Source of the DNA: Undaria pinnatifida
Taxonomy: Eukaryota; Sar; Phaeophyceae; Laminariales; Alariaceae
Direction of reading: 5' to 3'
NCBI GenBank assembly: GCA_012845835.1
Contig: JABAKD010000002.1
Location: forward strand, 1 to 64,000
DNA: 64,000 bases
The position numbers were made by a program, and so were the translations under genes. Position 1 is the stretch's first letter; every line of letters begins with the position of its first letter. Below are positions 32,200-42,993 of the stretch, in pieces. Under the pieces are notes generated by a model, which had not been told where the DNA came from, made no database searches, and was given only the letters and a program-made list of their open reading frames with translations.

Positions 32200-33103
32200 C
32201 TGTGACCGTTGCTGCTCTTGCGGGAGCACTTATCAAACCGGTGACGGTGCTTCTAAGCGAACGCAAAATTAAGCTCAGCCAAATTGATTTACGACACTCG
32301 CCGGTCCTTTGCCTCGTGCACGCCACTGTATGGTAAGAAATAAAGTGAATTTTGGGTGAGACGACGACCCCAGTCCGGTAGCCGATGCAGAGTATAAGAA
32401 ACATGGGAAGTATGCGTAGGCCCACCGGCTGGGGGAGGAGGCCTCATCTAATCTGTTGATTGTATGCTTGGATATGATACGGATATGATGACGGTTGAGT
32501 ATTGTAGGGGTTTCCAGTCATTGGTTGTCTACATTGTAGCGATACGATGCGCCTCGTCTAGGAGCAATATAATATGTATGTACGTCTTTTACTTGTCTTA
32601 ATACCGGTGACTCAACTAACCCACTATTGTCAGCTCACCGGGAAAGCCCTCTACGCTTTGTAGGGATCAACCAACACGATAATTAGCTTACCGTATGCTG
32701 TACTTTCCCTGTTCGAAGCAAAGGGTGTTGAGTGACGTGGCCTCTTCTGCGGAAGAGAGCTAGCTGGAGATTTAACTAAAACAGCCCTCCCTGTGAAACG
32801 GAGCGAGCTGCGTGCCTTATTTGAACCATACCTGAGGGTGACGTAAATATGGGCGTTGTGCACCGGGACGTACAAGCGTTGGCTGAGAGAGCGCGGAGAG
32901 CTCTCAAAGGGTCAAGATGCGGGAGCTGGAAGAGCTGCTTGCAATACAAGACAAACTCGAGAAAGAAATCGAGGTATCATATGAAGCTTAATATTTAGTG
33001 CGATCAGCTACTACTGTTGTTGTAAACAAAAATCTTTCGCACTAGAACTGAATAAACCGAAATAAAAAGAGAGCGGAAATAGTGTCATTAAAAAGTTGTA
33101 AAA
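32200..33103. other. Unassigned DNA with one short coiled-coil-like frame
   Basis: At 32917 an ATG opens MRELEELLAIQDKLEKEIE before GTATCA, which could be a donor. This is the only protein-like stretch seen and is too short to call. The rest shows no motif. Confidence 0.25.
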
Positions 33104-33309
33104 AGCAGAGTATTATCGAAGTATGAGAAAATATGGGTTTTGTACCTACGTAAGAAGTTTGACCAATCAGATCAATGCGGTAATTCATAGTCGTATGAGC
33201 GATAGCATTGGGCACACCTGGCCCAGTTGTGTAGGCGACGACCTGCACGCGGAGCGCGTAGGGGAGCAGAGTCAGAGCTTACAGGTCCAAGGTGTGATAC
33301 AGACTAGTT
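33104..33309 (+). repeat. Split direct repeat A1 (left terminus)
   Basis: Starts AAAGCAGAGTATTATCG and includes GATAGCATTGGGCACACC and ACAGGTCCAAGGTGTG. The same ~206 bp recurs at 37502-37707 and 42780-42993 with few changes. Confidence 0.85.
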
Positions 33310-33342
33310 TAAGGCTAGTTTAAGTTCGAGCACTCCCCGGCG

Positions 33343-34397
33343 ATGGAGGAGTGCAAGTCATCGGAGGCTGAAGCTCTCGTGGCTGCTGCTGTACGCGGTC
33401 CTAATCAGGCCGCCTCGGCTGCTGCTCGAGTCGAGGCTCATGCTGCTGTCGACGCTGTGCAAGCTGGGGTCGACAAACGCCGTGCCGAAGCTCTAGCTGC
33501 TGTGCAAGCTGAGTCCGAAGGTCGCCGTGCCGCAGCCGCTTCGGCTGCTGCTACTGCTGCGTCTGCCACCGCGGCACCATCTTTGCTCAGCCCAGTCCCG
33601 CTGTGTCCGAGGCTGCGGGGGTAACATCGGCTGAAGTGCTGCACTGGCAAGGGCAGGTGTCTGGCGAGTTTGCTCGGATAGTCGGAGACGTGTTCCGCCT
33701 CACGTCGACGATGGATCAACTGCTTGCCTCCTTCGGAACCCTGCAGGATGCGGTGGCTGGTGGCGCGTCTAAAGCCGAGCACGTCGAGGCCATTCTCCAG
33801 CAGTTCATAGACAACTTTGCCGATCAGCAGCCGGCCCCGCGGAACAGTGGGGACGCGAGGGAGCGCCACGTCCAAAGGTCGCAGTTAACTGACGACACTG
33901 TGCTATGGAAAAAGATGGCGTTCAGAAAACATTGGGTGCTCCGCGGGCGCATACCTCCCAACATTGGCGACTCGGCAGCGGATATCCAGTCCTTCGTAGG
34001 CGAGGACGTCAACGTCACGACGTCAGTGGCCACCCAGCTCCGCGCCATCAGTGACTTTGACGTTCGTGCGTACGGGCCGCGCGCGGAAGGGATGGTCGAC
34101 CACCTGTCGATGGTCGCTGACCGCCTCGGATTCTTGCGCCAGGCTCTTGTGGCGGTCCTGTCTGTTGGGTTTTCCCTCGACAGCGACGGCGACCGCCATT
34201 GCCGGGAGAGGGTGGCAGTGATCGATGCCGCCTTCACGACAGCGTCTGCCGACCTACGCCGGCACACCCTTAGCAATATTATCCTGCTCTCTGGCTCCGC
34301 GGCGCGGGCTGTCATGAGCAAGTTAGTAAACGACGATCTTCGTCTACAACTGCAAATTCTTGCATTCGGCTCCCCCGGCCGACGCCACTTCACCTGA
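33343..34397 (+). pseudogene. Gag-like protein of YR retrotransposon, unit 1 (frameshifted)
   Basis: Begins MEECKSSEAEALVAAA and continues in an Ala-rich coiled-coil segment. A one-base deletion in a C run near 33595 shifts the frame relative to unit 2. The remainder (33603-34397) reads open in the correct frame to the same C-terminus (SPGRRHFT). Near the 3' end it also differs from unit 2 by a short indel (ADLRRHTLSN against ADLHAGTPKQNQATSN). Confidence 0.7.
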
Positions 34398-34859
34398 TGC
34401 TCTTCGCGACAGTGGCGGTTCGGCGGCGCCGGCTGGTGGGTCGTGGGCGTTGGTGCTGCGCTTAGAGCCCCGCGGTGGGTCCGGGGGTGGTAGTGGCGGC
34501 GCTGGTTCTGGATGAGGACACGGTCCCTTCCTGTCGGTTCGGCCAACACCTGGGGGGGCGGCTGCTGAGCTTGCCGTTGGTAGAGCGGTGACGGCGCCGG
34601 GGGCCAGCGGGGGAGCGGGTGCCCGGCCGGCCACCCAAAGTGTAGGAGGGGGGCTGCGTGGGCGTGCGTCGGTAGCTTTGGCTTGCGATGGGGGTGTGGG
34701 GCGTGCTTGCGTGGCGGTGGCTCCGGGCTCGGTCCCCTTTGGCGAGAAAGGTACGGTTTCTTGTGTGCGTGTGCGTGAGTTGCCGGCTGACTTGCTGCGT
34801 GTACAAGGGGCGTTTGATGGCGTACGTTCGGTTGTCTTGCGATTCGTTGCGGTCGACGC

Positions 34860-36636
34860 TTGGTTGGGTGCTCGGGCGGTTGTGGTGCAGTCGATGGCCG
34901 AGCAAGGCTCCGCGAGCCTCGGTCATCTCGCCTCGGTAAACTCCCCCCTGTCAGGGCGGCGTTGCCCTACTCACGTCCACAATCGGCCCCGCATTGTTTT
35001 TGCTGGCGAAATTTGGGGCTTAGTATTTCACCGCTTAGCGTCCTTCTCGAACCCAAATTTCGGATTATTCACGATCTCACGTTTGCGCGCGCGGGGGGTC
35101 CGACCAATGTTAACGGTGACACGGATTGTTATTCCGCCACGCCGTCCGAGCTCGGCCACGTGCTTCGTGAGTTTTACTACGGGTGATGCTTTCGAGGCAG
35201 ACCCACGGTAGTAGTGCTCGAATCCTCTTGTGCCGTGCGGACGTCAAAGATGTGCTTCGACGGGTTTTGGTTTCCCCGGCAGGTGCGCCGGCTTTCGGTT
35301 ACGTGTTCGGAGATCGCGTCGTCGTGGATTTACGCTTGCAATTTGGGTGGCGTAATAGCCCGGGGTTTTGGAGGTTGACGGCATCCGCGCTCGAGAATGC
35401 TCACACCCATTCTACGTTTCAAGGCACAGATGTTTCCCAAAAAGGGGTTGCTGCCGTCGCGCACGTCGGAATCCCCCGCCGCGGGGGGTTCCAGTTGTAT
35501 CTATCCCGGGTGATTGTGGGCCTGTTTCTGGCTCTGGTGGCAACGCCGGGAACTACTCCTTTGTGAGGTATTACGTACACGATGGCATTGTTGTCGAGTT
35601 GCAATGGTGGCCGGACGGTCGCCGTTGTTTGCGCGCTGTCCAGTCGCTGGCATCGGACCATTTTCGCTTGTTGGGCGAACGTGGTGTCTCTGATCCGCCC
35701 CTCCTGTCCGCCAGAAAAATCACTGACTGGGACACGCAACTGGAGGTGTTGGGTTGGATCATTGGCACGGAGGCGCTTACGGTTACGTTGCCGTCCCATA
35801 AGCGCCCCAAGCTGCAAAATCTCCTTGCGGAGTGGCCCTCGTCTCGTACATCTGCTTCAGCGAAGCAGGTGTCGCAGCTCGTTGGCTTCCTTATACATGT
35901 CTCCTTTGCTGTGCGTCCTGGGCGGTTTTTCGTGAACCGTTTGTTGGCTTCGGTGGGTATGCCGCGCATATCTGCCGGAGCTGATTTTGGTTTTCGTACG
36001 GCCAACCTCGGGCGGCGCCTCGTCTTGGGACCCGAGTGTCAAGGGAACCTCGACTTTTTGCGATGATTTATTGAGGAGGGATTGGACGCGCGCGGAGGAA
36101 CCTTGTCGGCTCCGATGTATCATTTGCTTGAGCGCCCCTCCCAACGTACTCCGTTTTCGGATGCATCCAAAACCGCTGTCGGGGGTTTCTTCCTTGAAAC
36201 TGGGGTGTACTGGAGATACGATATTGACGCCGGGGAACGATCTCGATTTTGCGGGTCGAGCAAGTCAGTTGCAGGCGAGAACGATATATCGATTGACGTC
36301 CTCGAACTGCTAGGTATGGTCGTCTCCCCGTGGGTCGTCGTATCTTCGTGCGCCGAGCGCCCGGCCGCGTTGGGGGACTGCGTGTTGTGGCGTGGCGACA
36401 ACGAAGCAGCCGTAGAGTGGGTGCGGCGTTGTCGAGGCGGGAAGGAGCCGAGATCGGGCGCGTTGATGCGCCTCCTTGGTGTGCTCAAATTGTCCTCTGG
36501 TTGGCACTTCGACGCGAAACACGTAGGGGGTATTTTTAACGTTGCCGCGGACGGTATCTCACGCTGGGATCGCGTTTCCGTCCTCGTTAATATGCGTGCT
36601 GTCCGTGGGATATGCTGCTTGCGGGCGAGAAGCTGA
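34860..36636 (+). pseudogene. RT-RNase H of YR retrotransposon, unit 1
   Basis: RT motifs are spread over three frames: EPKFRIIHDLTFA (about 35049), RADVKDVLRRVLVSP with the first catalytic Asp (about 35236), GWRNSPGFW (about 35347), and YYVHDGIVVELQ (about 35571) where YxDD is expected. RNase H follows with DASKTAVGGFFLE (36160), LELLGMV and WRGDNEAAVEWV (about 36390-36423), ending in DGISRWDR. Frame changes near 35185 and 35400-35570 inactivate the copy. The typical DIRS-group motif order supports the assignment. The second Asp position of the YxDD box is present; the first is His. Confidence 0.8.
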
Positions 36637-37212
36637 TCCCCACGTGGCGTGTCGGGGGTCGTGTTTTGTGGCCGGCCCTGTGCGCTTCGTTCTGCCTCTT
36701 GACTCGCGCGTCAGAAATGTTCGCGGAAACCCGGTTACGAGCTCACGAGACATATTGTTTGCGGCGTGCTGATGTTGCATTCTTTTGCGGAATTATCCAG
36801 CTTACTGTTGCGCAGTGGTCAACCGCGGATCATGTTGAGGTTCAGTTTCGCGGGTCGAAGGGTGACCAACTGCGGAAAAAGGGCGGTTGTCACGCATGTG
36901 CGAAAGGGTCCGGCGATGCGCGTGGGGGAAGGTGGCGGCGCCGTCGATCTAATGATCGAATTGATGTCTTGTTACTTGTTTCTTCCCTCTTCGGCCCCCT
37001 TGGTTGCGTGTGGCGTTGATAATGGCAGATGGTCCATGTGGACACAACATCAAGCGACGGTAGCTTTGCGGAAAGTGGTTGCGTTGGCGGGTGTGCGTGC
37101 GGAGTAGTACGCCTTGCACTCCCTAAGGATTGGAGGCGCAACGCACTTGTCGGCAGAGGGTGTGACACCGGCGGTGTTGCAGCGTGAGGGCCGATGGGCG
37201 TTGAATAGTTAG
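36612..37212 (+). pseudogene. Tyrosine recombinase of YR retrotransposon, unit 1
   Basis: LLTRASEMFAE (box with the first catalytic Arg), then HSLRIGGATHLSAEG (the HxxR box) and QREGRW. A one-base insertion near 36875 shifts the frame, and a GAG-to-TAG change at 37105-37107, just before the HSLR box, truncates it. A further TAG at 37210-37212 follows GRWALNS. Confidence 0.75.
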
Positions 37213-37333
37213 GCAAACGCGGAATTACAAGAAAGTGTGTTATCCCGTGTGAACTCTACGACTCGAGGGTATGGGGGGGCGGGGGGGGTGGGACTACATT
37301 TGTAATACGGGTCAACTACCAGTTTGTGCTGGA

Positions 37334-37707
37334 GGCTGGCGTCGAAAGTTCGATGTTGCCAGTTGGGTTGGGAGTTGACTCGTGTATACGGATGTTAGCG
37401 TGGGGTTGCCGGCGGGGCAGCCCCGGGGTATTCCCAACTCCAACCCCCCTCTCCGGGCGGGGGGTTGCGCATTAATATAGTACAACTTTGAAAACAAGGC
37501 GCAAAGCAGAGTATTATCGAAGTATGAGAAAATATGGGCTTTGTACGTACGTAAGAAGTTTGACCAATCAGATCAATGCGGTAATTCATAGTCGTATGAG
37601 CGATAGCATTGGGCACACCTGGCCCAGCTGTGTAGGCGACGACCTGCACGCGGAGCGCGTAGGGGAGCAGAGTCAGAGCTTACAGGTCCAAGGTGTGATA
37701 CAGACTA
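37334..37707 (+). repeat. B1-A2 junction between units 1 and 2
   Basis: B (37334-37505) contains GGCTGGCGTCGAAAGTTCG, CCCCGGGGTATTCCC and a GC-rich hairpin (CCCCCCTCTCCGGGCGGGG). A follows directly from AAAGCAGAG at about 37502. The joint is GCAAA/GCAGAG with AAA shared. Confidence 0.85.
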
Positions 37708-37743
37708 GTGTAAGGCTAGTTTAAGTTCGTGCACTCCCCGACG

Positions 37744-38817
37744 ATGGAGGAGTGCAAGTCATCGGAGGCTGAAGCTCTCGTGGCTGCTGCTGTACGCGGT
37801 CCTAATCAGGCCACCTCGGCTGCTGCTCGAGTCGAGGCTCATGCTGCTGTCGACGCTGTGCAAGCTGGGGTCGACAAACGCCGTGCCGAAGCTCTGGCTG
37901 CTGTGCAAGCTGAGTCCGAAGGTCGCCGTGCCGCAGCCGCTTCGGCTGCTGCTACTGCTGCGTCTGCCATCGCGGCACCATCTTTGCTTAGCCCCAGTCC
38001 CGCTGTGTCCGAGGCTGCGGGGGTAACATCGGCTGAAGTGCTGCGCTGGCAAGGGCAGGTGTCTGGCGAGTTTGCTCGGATAGACGGAGACGTGTTCCGC
38101 CTCAAGTCGACGATGGAGCAACTGCTGGCCTCCTTCGGAACCCTGCAGGATGCGGTGGCTGGTGGCGCGTCTAAAGCCGAGCACGTCGAGGCCATGCTCC
38201 AGCAGTTCATAGACAACTTTGCCGATCAGCAGCCGGCCCCGCGGAACAGTGGGGACGCGAGGGAGCGCCACGTCCAAAGGTCGCAGTTAACTGACGACAC
38301 TGTGCTATGGAAAAAGATGACGTCCAGAAAACATTGGGTGCTCCGCGGGCGCATACCTCCCAACATTGGCGACTCGGCAGCGGATATCCAGTCCATCGTA
38401 GGCGAGGACGTCAACGTCACGACGTCAGTGGCCACCCAGCTCCGCGCCATCAGTGACTTTGACGTTCGTGCGTACGGGCCGCGCGCGGAAGGGATGGTCG
38501 AACACCTGCTGATGGTCGCTGACCGCCTCGATTTTTTGCGCCAGGCTCTTGTGGCGGTCCTGTCTGTTGGGTTTTCCCTCGACAGCGACGGCGACCGCCA
38601 TTGCCGGGAGAGGGTGGCAACGATCGATGCCGCCTTCACGACAGCGTCTGCCGACCTACACGCCGGTACACCCAAGCAAAACCAAGCAACCAGCAATATT
38701 ATCCTGCTCTCTGGCTCCGCGGCGCGGGCTGTCATGAGCAAGTTAGTAAACGACGATCTTCGTCTACAACTGCAAATTCTTGCATTCGGCTCCCCCGGCC
38801 GACGCCACTTCACCTGA
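37744..38817 (+). CDS. Gag-like coiled-coil protein of YR retrotransposon, unit 2
   Basis: The frame is intact: 357 residues from the ATG at 37744 to TGA at 38815-38817. It begins MEECKSSEAEALVAAAV, has a long Ala/Glu/Arg-rich coiled-coil region (about residues 10-75), a Pro/Ser linker, then a mixed domain with LQGQVSGEFAR-like, EQLLASFGTL and VLRGRIPPNIGDS segments and ends SPGRRHFT. No zinc knuckle is visible. Its position ahead of RT suggests the nucleocapsid/structural protein of the element. It is the only open frame in the dimer that seems unbroken. Confidence 0.7.
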   Translation: MEECKSSEAEALVAAAVRGPNQATSAAARVEAHAAVDAVQAGVDKRRAEALAAVQAESEGRRAAAASAAATAASAIAAPSLLSPSPAVSEAAGVTSAEVLRWQGQVSGEFARIDGDVFRLKSTMEQLLASFGTLQDAVAGGASKAEHVEAMLQQFIDNFADQQPAPRNSGDARERHVQRSQLTDDTVLWKKMTSRKHWVLRGRIPPNIGDSAADIQSIVGEDVNVTTSVATQLRAISDFDVRAYGPRAEGMVEHLLMVADRLDFLRQALVAVLSVGFSLDSDGDRHCRERVATIDAAFTTASADLHAGTPKQNQATSNIILLSGSAARAVMSKLVNDDLRLQLQILAFGSPGRRHFT

Positions 38818-39380
38818 TGCTCTTCGCGACAGTGGCGGTTCGGCGGCGCCGGCTGGTGGGTCGTGGGCGTTGGTGCTGCGCTTAGAGCCCCGCGGTGGGT
38901 CCGGGGGTGGTAGTGGCGGCGCTGGTTCTGGATGAGGACACGGTCCCTTCCTGTCGGTTCGGCCAACACTTGGGGGGGCGGCTGCTGAGCTTGCCGTTGG
39001 TAGAGCGGTGACGGCGCCGGGGGCCAGCGGGGGAGCGGGTGCCCGGCCGGCCACCCAAAGTGTAGGAGGGGGGCTGCGTGGGCGTGCATTGGTAGCTTTG
39101 GCTGGCGATGGGGGTGTGGGGCGTGCTTGCGTGGCGGTGGCTCCGGGCTCGGTCCCCTTTGGCGAGAAAGGTACGGTTTCTTGTGTGCGTGTGAGTGAGT
39201 TGCCGGCTGACTTGCTGCGTGTACAAGGGGCGTTTGATGGCGTACGTTCGGTTGTCTTGCGATTCGTTGCGGTCGACCCTTAATTGGATGCTCGGGCGGT
39301 TGTGGTGCAGTCGATGGCCGAGCAAGGCTCCGCGAGCCTCGGTCATCTCGCCTCGGTGAACTCCCCCCTCTTGAGACAGT
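38818..39380 (+). other. gag-RT linker, G/C-rich low-complexity
   Basis: A Gly/Ala-rich frame without recognised motifs, mirrored at 34398-34955 in unit 1. It may encode the N-terminal extension of the RT polyprotein. The strong open frame on the opposite strand (38226-39521) is a consequence of high GC. Confidence 0.4.
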
Positions 39381-41297
39381 GTCAGCGCCCTCGTCTCGTA
39401 CATCTGCTTCAGCGAGGCAGGTGTCGCAGCTCGTTGGCTTCTTTATACATGTCTCCTTTGATGTGCGTCCGGGGCGGTTTTTCGTGAACCGTTTGTTGGT
39501 TTCGGTGGGTATGCCGCGCATATCTGCCGGATCTGATTTCGGTTTTCAAGGCGCAGATGTTTCCCAAAAAGGGGTTGCTGCCGTCGCGCACGTCGGAATT
39601 CCCCGCCGCGGGGGGTTCCAGTTGTCTCTATCCCGGGTGATTGTGGGCCTGTTTCTGGCTCTGGTGGCAACGCCGGGAACTACTCCTTTGTGAGGTATTA
39701 CGTACACGATGGCATTGTCGTCGAGTTGCAATGGTGGCCGGACGGTCGCCGTTGTTTGCGCGCTGTCCAGTCGCTGGCATCGGACCATTTTCGCTTGTTG
39801 AGCGAACGTGGTGTCTCTGATCCGCCCCTCCTGTCCGCCAGAAAAATCACTGACTGGGACACCAACTGGAGGTGTTGGGTTGGATCATTGACACGGAGGC
39901 GCTTACGGTTACGTTGCCGTCCCATAAGCGCCTCAAGCTGCAAAATCTCCTTGCGGAATGGCCCTCGTCTCGTACATCTGCTTCAGCGAGGCAGGTGTCG
40001 CAGCTCGTTGGCTTCCTTATACATGTCTCCTTTGCTGTGCGTCCTGGGCGGTTTTTCGTGAACCGTATGTTGGCTTCGGTGGGTATGCCGCGCATATCTG
40101 CCGGATCTGATTTCGGTTTTCAAGGCGCAGATGTTTCCCAAAAAGGGGTTGCTGCCGTCGCGCACGTCGGAATTCCCCGCCGCGGGGGGTTCCAGTTGTC
40201 TCTATCCCGGGTGATTGTGGGCCTGTTTCTGGCTCTGATGGCAACGTCGGGAACTACTCCATTGTGAGGTGTTACGTACACGATGGCATTGTCGTCGAGT
40301 TGCAATGGTGGCCGGACGGTCGCCGTTGTTTGCGCGCTGTCCAGTCGCTGGCATCGGACCATTTTCGCTTGTAGGGCAAACGTGGTGTCTCTGATCCGCC
40401 CCTCCAGTCCGCCAGAAAAATCACTGACTGGGACGCCAACTGGAGGTGTTGGGTTGGATCATTGACACGGAGGTGCTTACGGTTACGTTGCCGTCCCATA
40501 AGCGCCCCAAGCTGCAAAGTCTCCTTGCGGAATGGCCCTCGTCTCGTACATCTGCTTCAGCGAGGCAGGTGTCGCAGCTCGTTGGCTTCCTTATACATGT
40601 CTCCTTTGATGTGCATCCTGGGCGGTTTTTCGCGAACCGTTTGTTGGCTTCGGTGGGTATGCCGCGCATATCTGCCGGATCTGATTTCGGTTTTCAAGGC
40701 GCAGATGCTTCCCGAAAAGGGGTTGCTGCCGTCGCGCACGTCGGAATTCCCCGCCGCGGGGGGTTCCAGTTGTCTCTATCCCGGGTGATTGTGGGCCTGT
40801 TTCTGGCTCTGGTGGCAACGCCGGGAACTACTCCTTTGTGAGGTATTACGTACACGATGGCATTGTCGTCGAGTTGCAATGGTGGCCGGACGGTCGCCGT
40901 TGTTTGCGCGCTGTCCAGTCGCTGGCATCGGACCATTTTCGCTTGTTGGGCGAACGTGGTGTCTCTGATCCGCCCCTCCAGTCCACCAGAAAAATCACTG
41001 ACTGGGACACGCAACTGGAGGTGTTGGGTTGGATCATTGGCACGGAGGTGCTTACGGTTACGTTGCCGTCCCATAAGCGCCCCAAGCTGCAAAGTCTCCT
41101 TGCGAAGTGGCCCTCGTCTCGTACAACTGCTTCAGCGAAGCAGGTGTCGCAGCTCGTTGGCTTCCTTATACATGTCTCCTTTGCTGTGCGTCCTGGGCGG
41201 TTTTTCGTGAACCGTTTGTTGGCTTCGGTTGGTAGCCGCGCATATCTGCCGGAGCTGATTTGGTTGTCGTACGGCCAACCTCGGGCGGCGCCTCGTC
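39381..41297 (+). pseudogene. RT remnant of unit 2 with 574-bp tandem repeats
   Basis: The RT N-terminal part with motif A is missing: sequence jumps from CTCGGTGAACTCCCCCC (39350-39367) to GTCTCGTACATCTGC, which in unit 1 lies about 0.9 kb further on. After that a 574-bp block is present as three tandem units starting at 39547, 40121 and 40695. Each unit carries YVHDGIVVELQWWPDG, LPSHKRPKL-type and VSQLVGFLIHVSF segments. 574 is not a multiple of 3, so each unit shifts the frame. The units match each other at roughly 97-99%. This cannot encode a working RT. Confidence 0.85.
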
Positions 41298-41909
41298 TTG
41301 GGACCCGAGTGTCAAGGGAACCTCGAGTTTTTGCGATGGTTCATTGAGGAGGGATTGGACGCGCGCGGAGGAACCTTGTCGGCTCCGATGTATCATTTGC
41401 TTGAGCGCCCCTCCCAACGTACTCCGTTTTCGGGTGCATCCAAAACCGCTGTCGGGGGTTTCTTCCTTGAAACTGGGGTGTACTGGAGATACGATATTGA
41501 CGCCGGGGAACGATCTCGATTTTGCGGGTCGCGCAAGTCAGTTGCAGGCGAGAACGATTTATCGATTAACGTCCTCGAACTGCTAGGTATGGTCGTCTCC
41601 CCGTGGGTCGTCGTATCTTCGTGCGCCGAGCGCCCGGCCGCGTTGGGGGACTGCGTGTTGTGGCGTGGCGACAACGAAGCAGCCGTAGAGTGGGTGCGGC
41701 GTTGTCGAGGCGGGAAGGAGCCGAGATCGGGCGCGTTGATGCGCCTCCTTGGTGTGCTCAAATTGTCCTCTGGTTGGCACTTCGATGCGAAACACGTAGG
41801 GGGTATTTTTAACGTTGCCGCGGTCGGTATCTCACGCTGGGATCGCGCTTCCGTCCTCGTTAATATGCGTGCTGTTCGTGGGATATGCTGCTCGCGGGCG
41901 AGAAGCTGA
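41298..41909 (+). CDS. RNase H part of YR retrotransposon, unit 2
   Basis: About 203 codons are open with ASKTAVGGFFLETGVYW, LELLGMVVSPWVVV and WRGDNEAAVEWVRRC, and end VGISRWDRAS then ARS-stop. The first catalytic Asp of DASK is Gly here (SGASKTAVGG), and the last Asp (DGISR in unit 1) is Val. Two expected metal ligands are therefore lost. It is a fragment of the element's polyprotein, not an independent gene. Confidence 0.7.
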   Translation: MGPECQGNLEFLRWFIEEGLDARGGTLSAPMYHLLERPSQRTPFSGASKTAVGGFFLETGVYWRYDIDAGERSRFCGSRKSVAGENDLSINVLELLGMVVSPWVVVSSCAERPAALGDCVLWRGDNEAAVEWVRRCRGGKEPRSGALMRLLGVLKLSSGWHFDAKHVGGIFNVAAVGISRWDRASVLVNMRAVRGICCSRARS

Positions 41910-41921
41910 TCCCCACGTGGC

Positions 41922-42491
41922 GTGCCGGGGGCGGGGGGTCGTGTTTTGTGGCCGGCCCTGTGCGCTTCGTTCTGCCTCTTGACTCGCGCGTCAGAAATGT
42001 TCGCGGAAACCCGGTTACGAGCTCACGAGACATATTGTTTGCGGCGTGCTGATGTTGCATTCTTTTGCGGAAATATCCAGCTTACTGTTGCGCAGTGGTC
42101 AACCGCGGATCATGTCAAGGTTCGATTTAGCGGGTCGCAGGGTGACCAACCGCGGAAAGGGGCGGTTGTCACGCATGTGCGAAAGGGTCCGGCGATGCGC
42201 GCGGGGGAAGGTGGCGGCGCCGTCGATCTAATGATCGAATTGATGTCTTGTTACTTGTTTCTTCCCTCTTCGGCCCCCTTGGTTGCGTGCGGCGTTGATA
42301 ATGGCAGATGGTCCATGTGGACACAACATCAAGCGACGGTAGCTTTGCGGAAAGTGGTTGCGTTGGCGGGTGTGCGTGCGGAGGAGTACGCCTTGCACTC
42401 CCTAAGGATTGGAGGCGCAACGCACTTGTCGGCAGAGGGTGTGACACCGGCGGTGTTGCAGCGTGAGGGCCGATGGGCTCTGACTAGTTAG
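41922..42491 (+). CDS. Tyrosine recombinase of YR retrotransposon, unit 2
   Basis: A single frame of about 189 codons includes FCLLTRASEMFAETRLR (first catalytic Arg), THVRKGPAM (candidate Lys), LHSLRIGGATHLSAEG (HxxR) and LQREGRW (third His/Trp). It ends at a TAG seven codons after the G of GRW, before a nucleophilic Tyr can be identified. Known: the Tyr usually follows the Trp by about eight or nine residues. The same TAG is in unit 1. The enzyme cuts and joins DNA during integration of the circular element. Confidence 0.75.
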   Translation: MPGAGGRVLWPALCASFCLLTRASEMFAETRLRAHETYCLRRADVAFFCGNIQLTVAQWSTADHVKVRFSGSQGDQPRKGAVVTHVRKGPAMRAGEGGGAVDLMIELMSCYLFLPSSAPLVACGVDNGRWSMWTQHQATVALRKVVALAGVRAEEYALHSLRIGGATHLSAEGVTPAVLQREGRWALTS

Positions 42492-42612
42492 GCAAACGCG
42501 GAATTACAAAAAAGTGTGTTATCTCGTGTGCACTCTACGACTCGAGGGTATGGGGGGGCGGGGGGGGTGGGACTACATTTGTAATACGGGTCAACTACCA
42601 GTTTGTGCTGGA

Positions 42613-42993
42613 GGCTGGCGTCGAAAGTTCGATGTTGCCAGTTGGGTTGGGAGTTGACTCGTGTATACGGATGTTAGCGTGGGGTTGCCGGCGGGGCAGC
42701 CCCGGGGTATTCCCAACTCCAACCCCCCTCTCCGGGCGGGGGGTTGCGCATTAATATAGTACAACTTTGAAAACAAAGCGCAAAGCAGAGTATTATCGAA
42801 ATATGAGAAAATATGGGTTTTGTACGTACGTAAGAAGTTTGACCAATCAGATCAATGTGGTAATTCATAGTCGTATGAGCGATAGCATTGGGCACACCTG
42901 GCCCAGCTGTGTAGGCGACGACCTGCACGCGGAGCGCGTAGGGGAGCAGAGTCAGAGCTTACAGGTCCAAGGTGTGATACAGGCTAGTTTAAG
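42613..42993 (+). repeat. B1-A2 junction at the end of unit 2
   Basis: B at 42613-42784 and A at 42780-42993 are nearly identical to the first junction. A ends at GGCTAGTTTAAG, after which the sequence changes to the non-gag spacer. Confidence 0.85.

Noticed and set aside
37759..39521. Long - strand open frames (172 and 431 codons) opposite the retrotransposon gag
   Set aside because: High GC at codon positions of the real + strand gag removes stops on the other strand. They carry no domain and the same shadow appears in unit 1.
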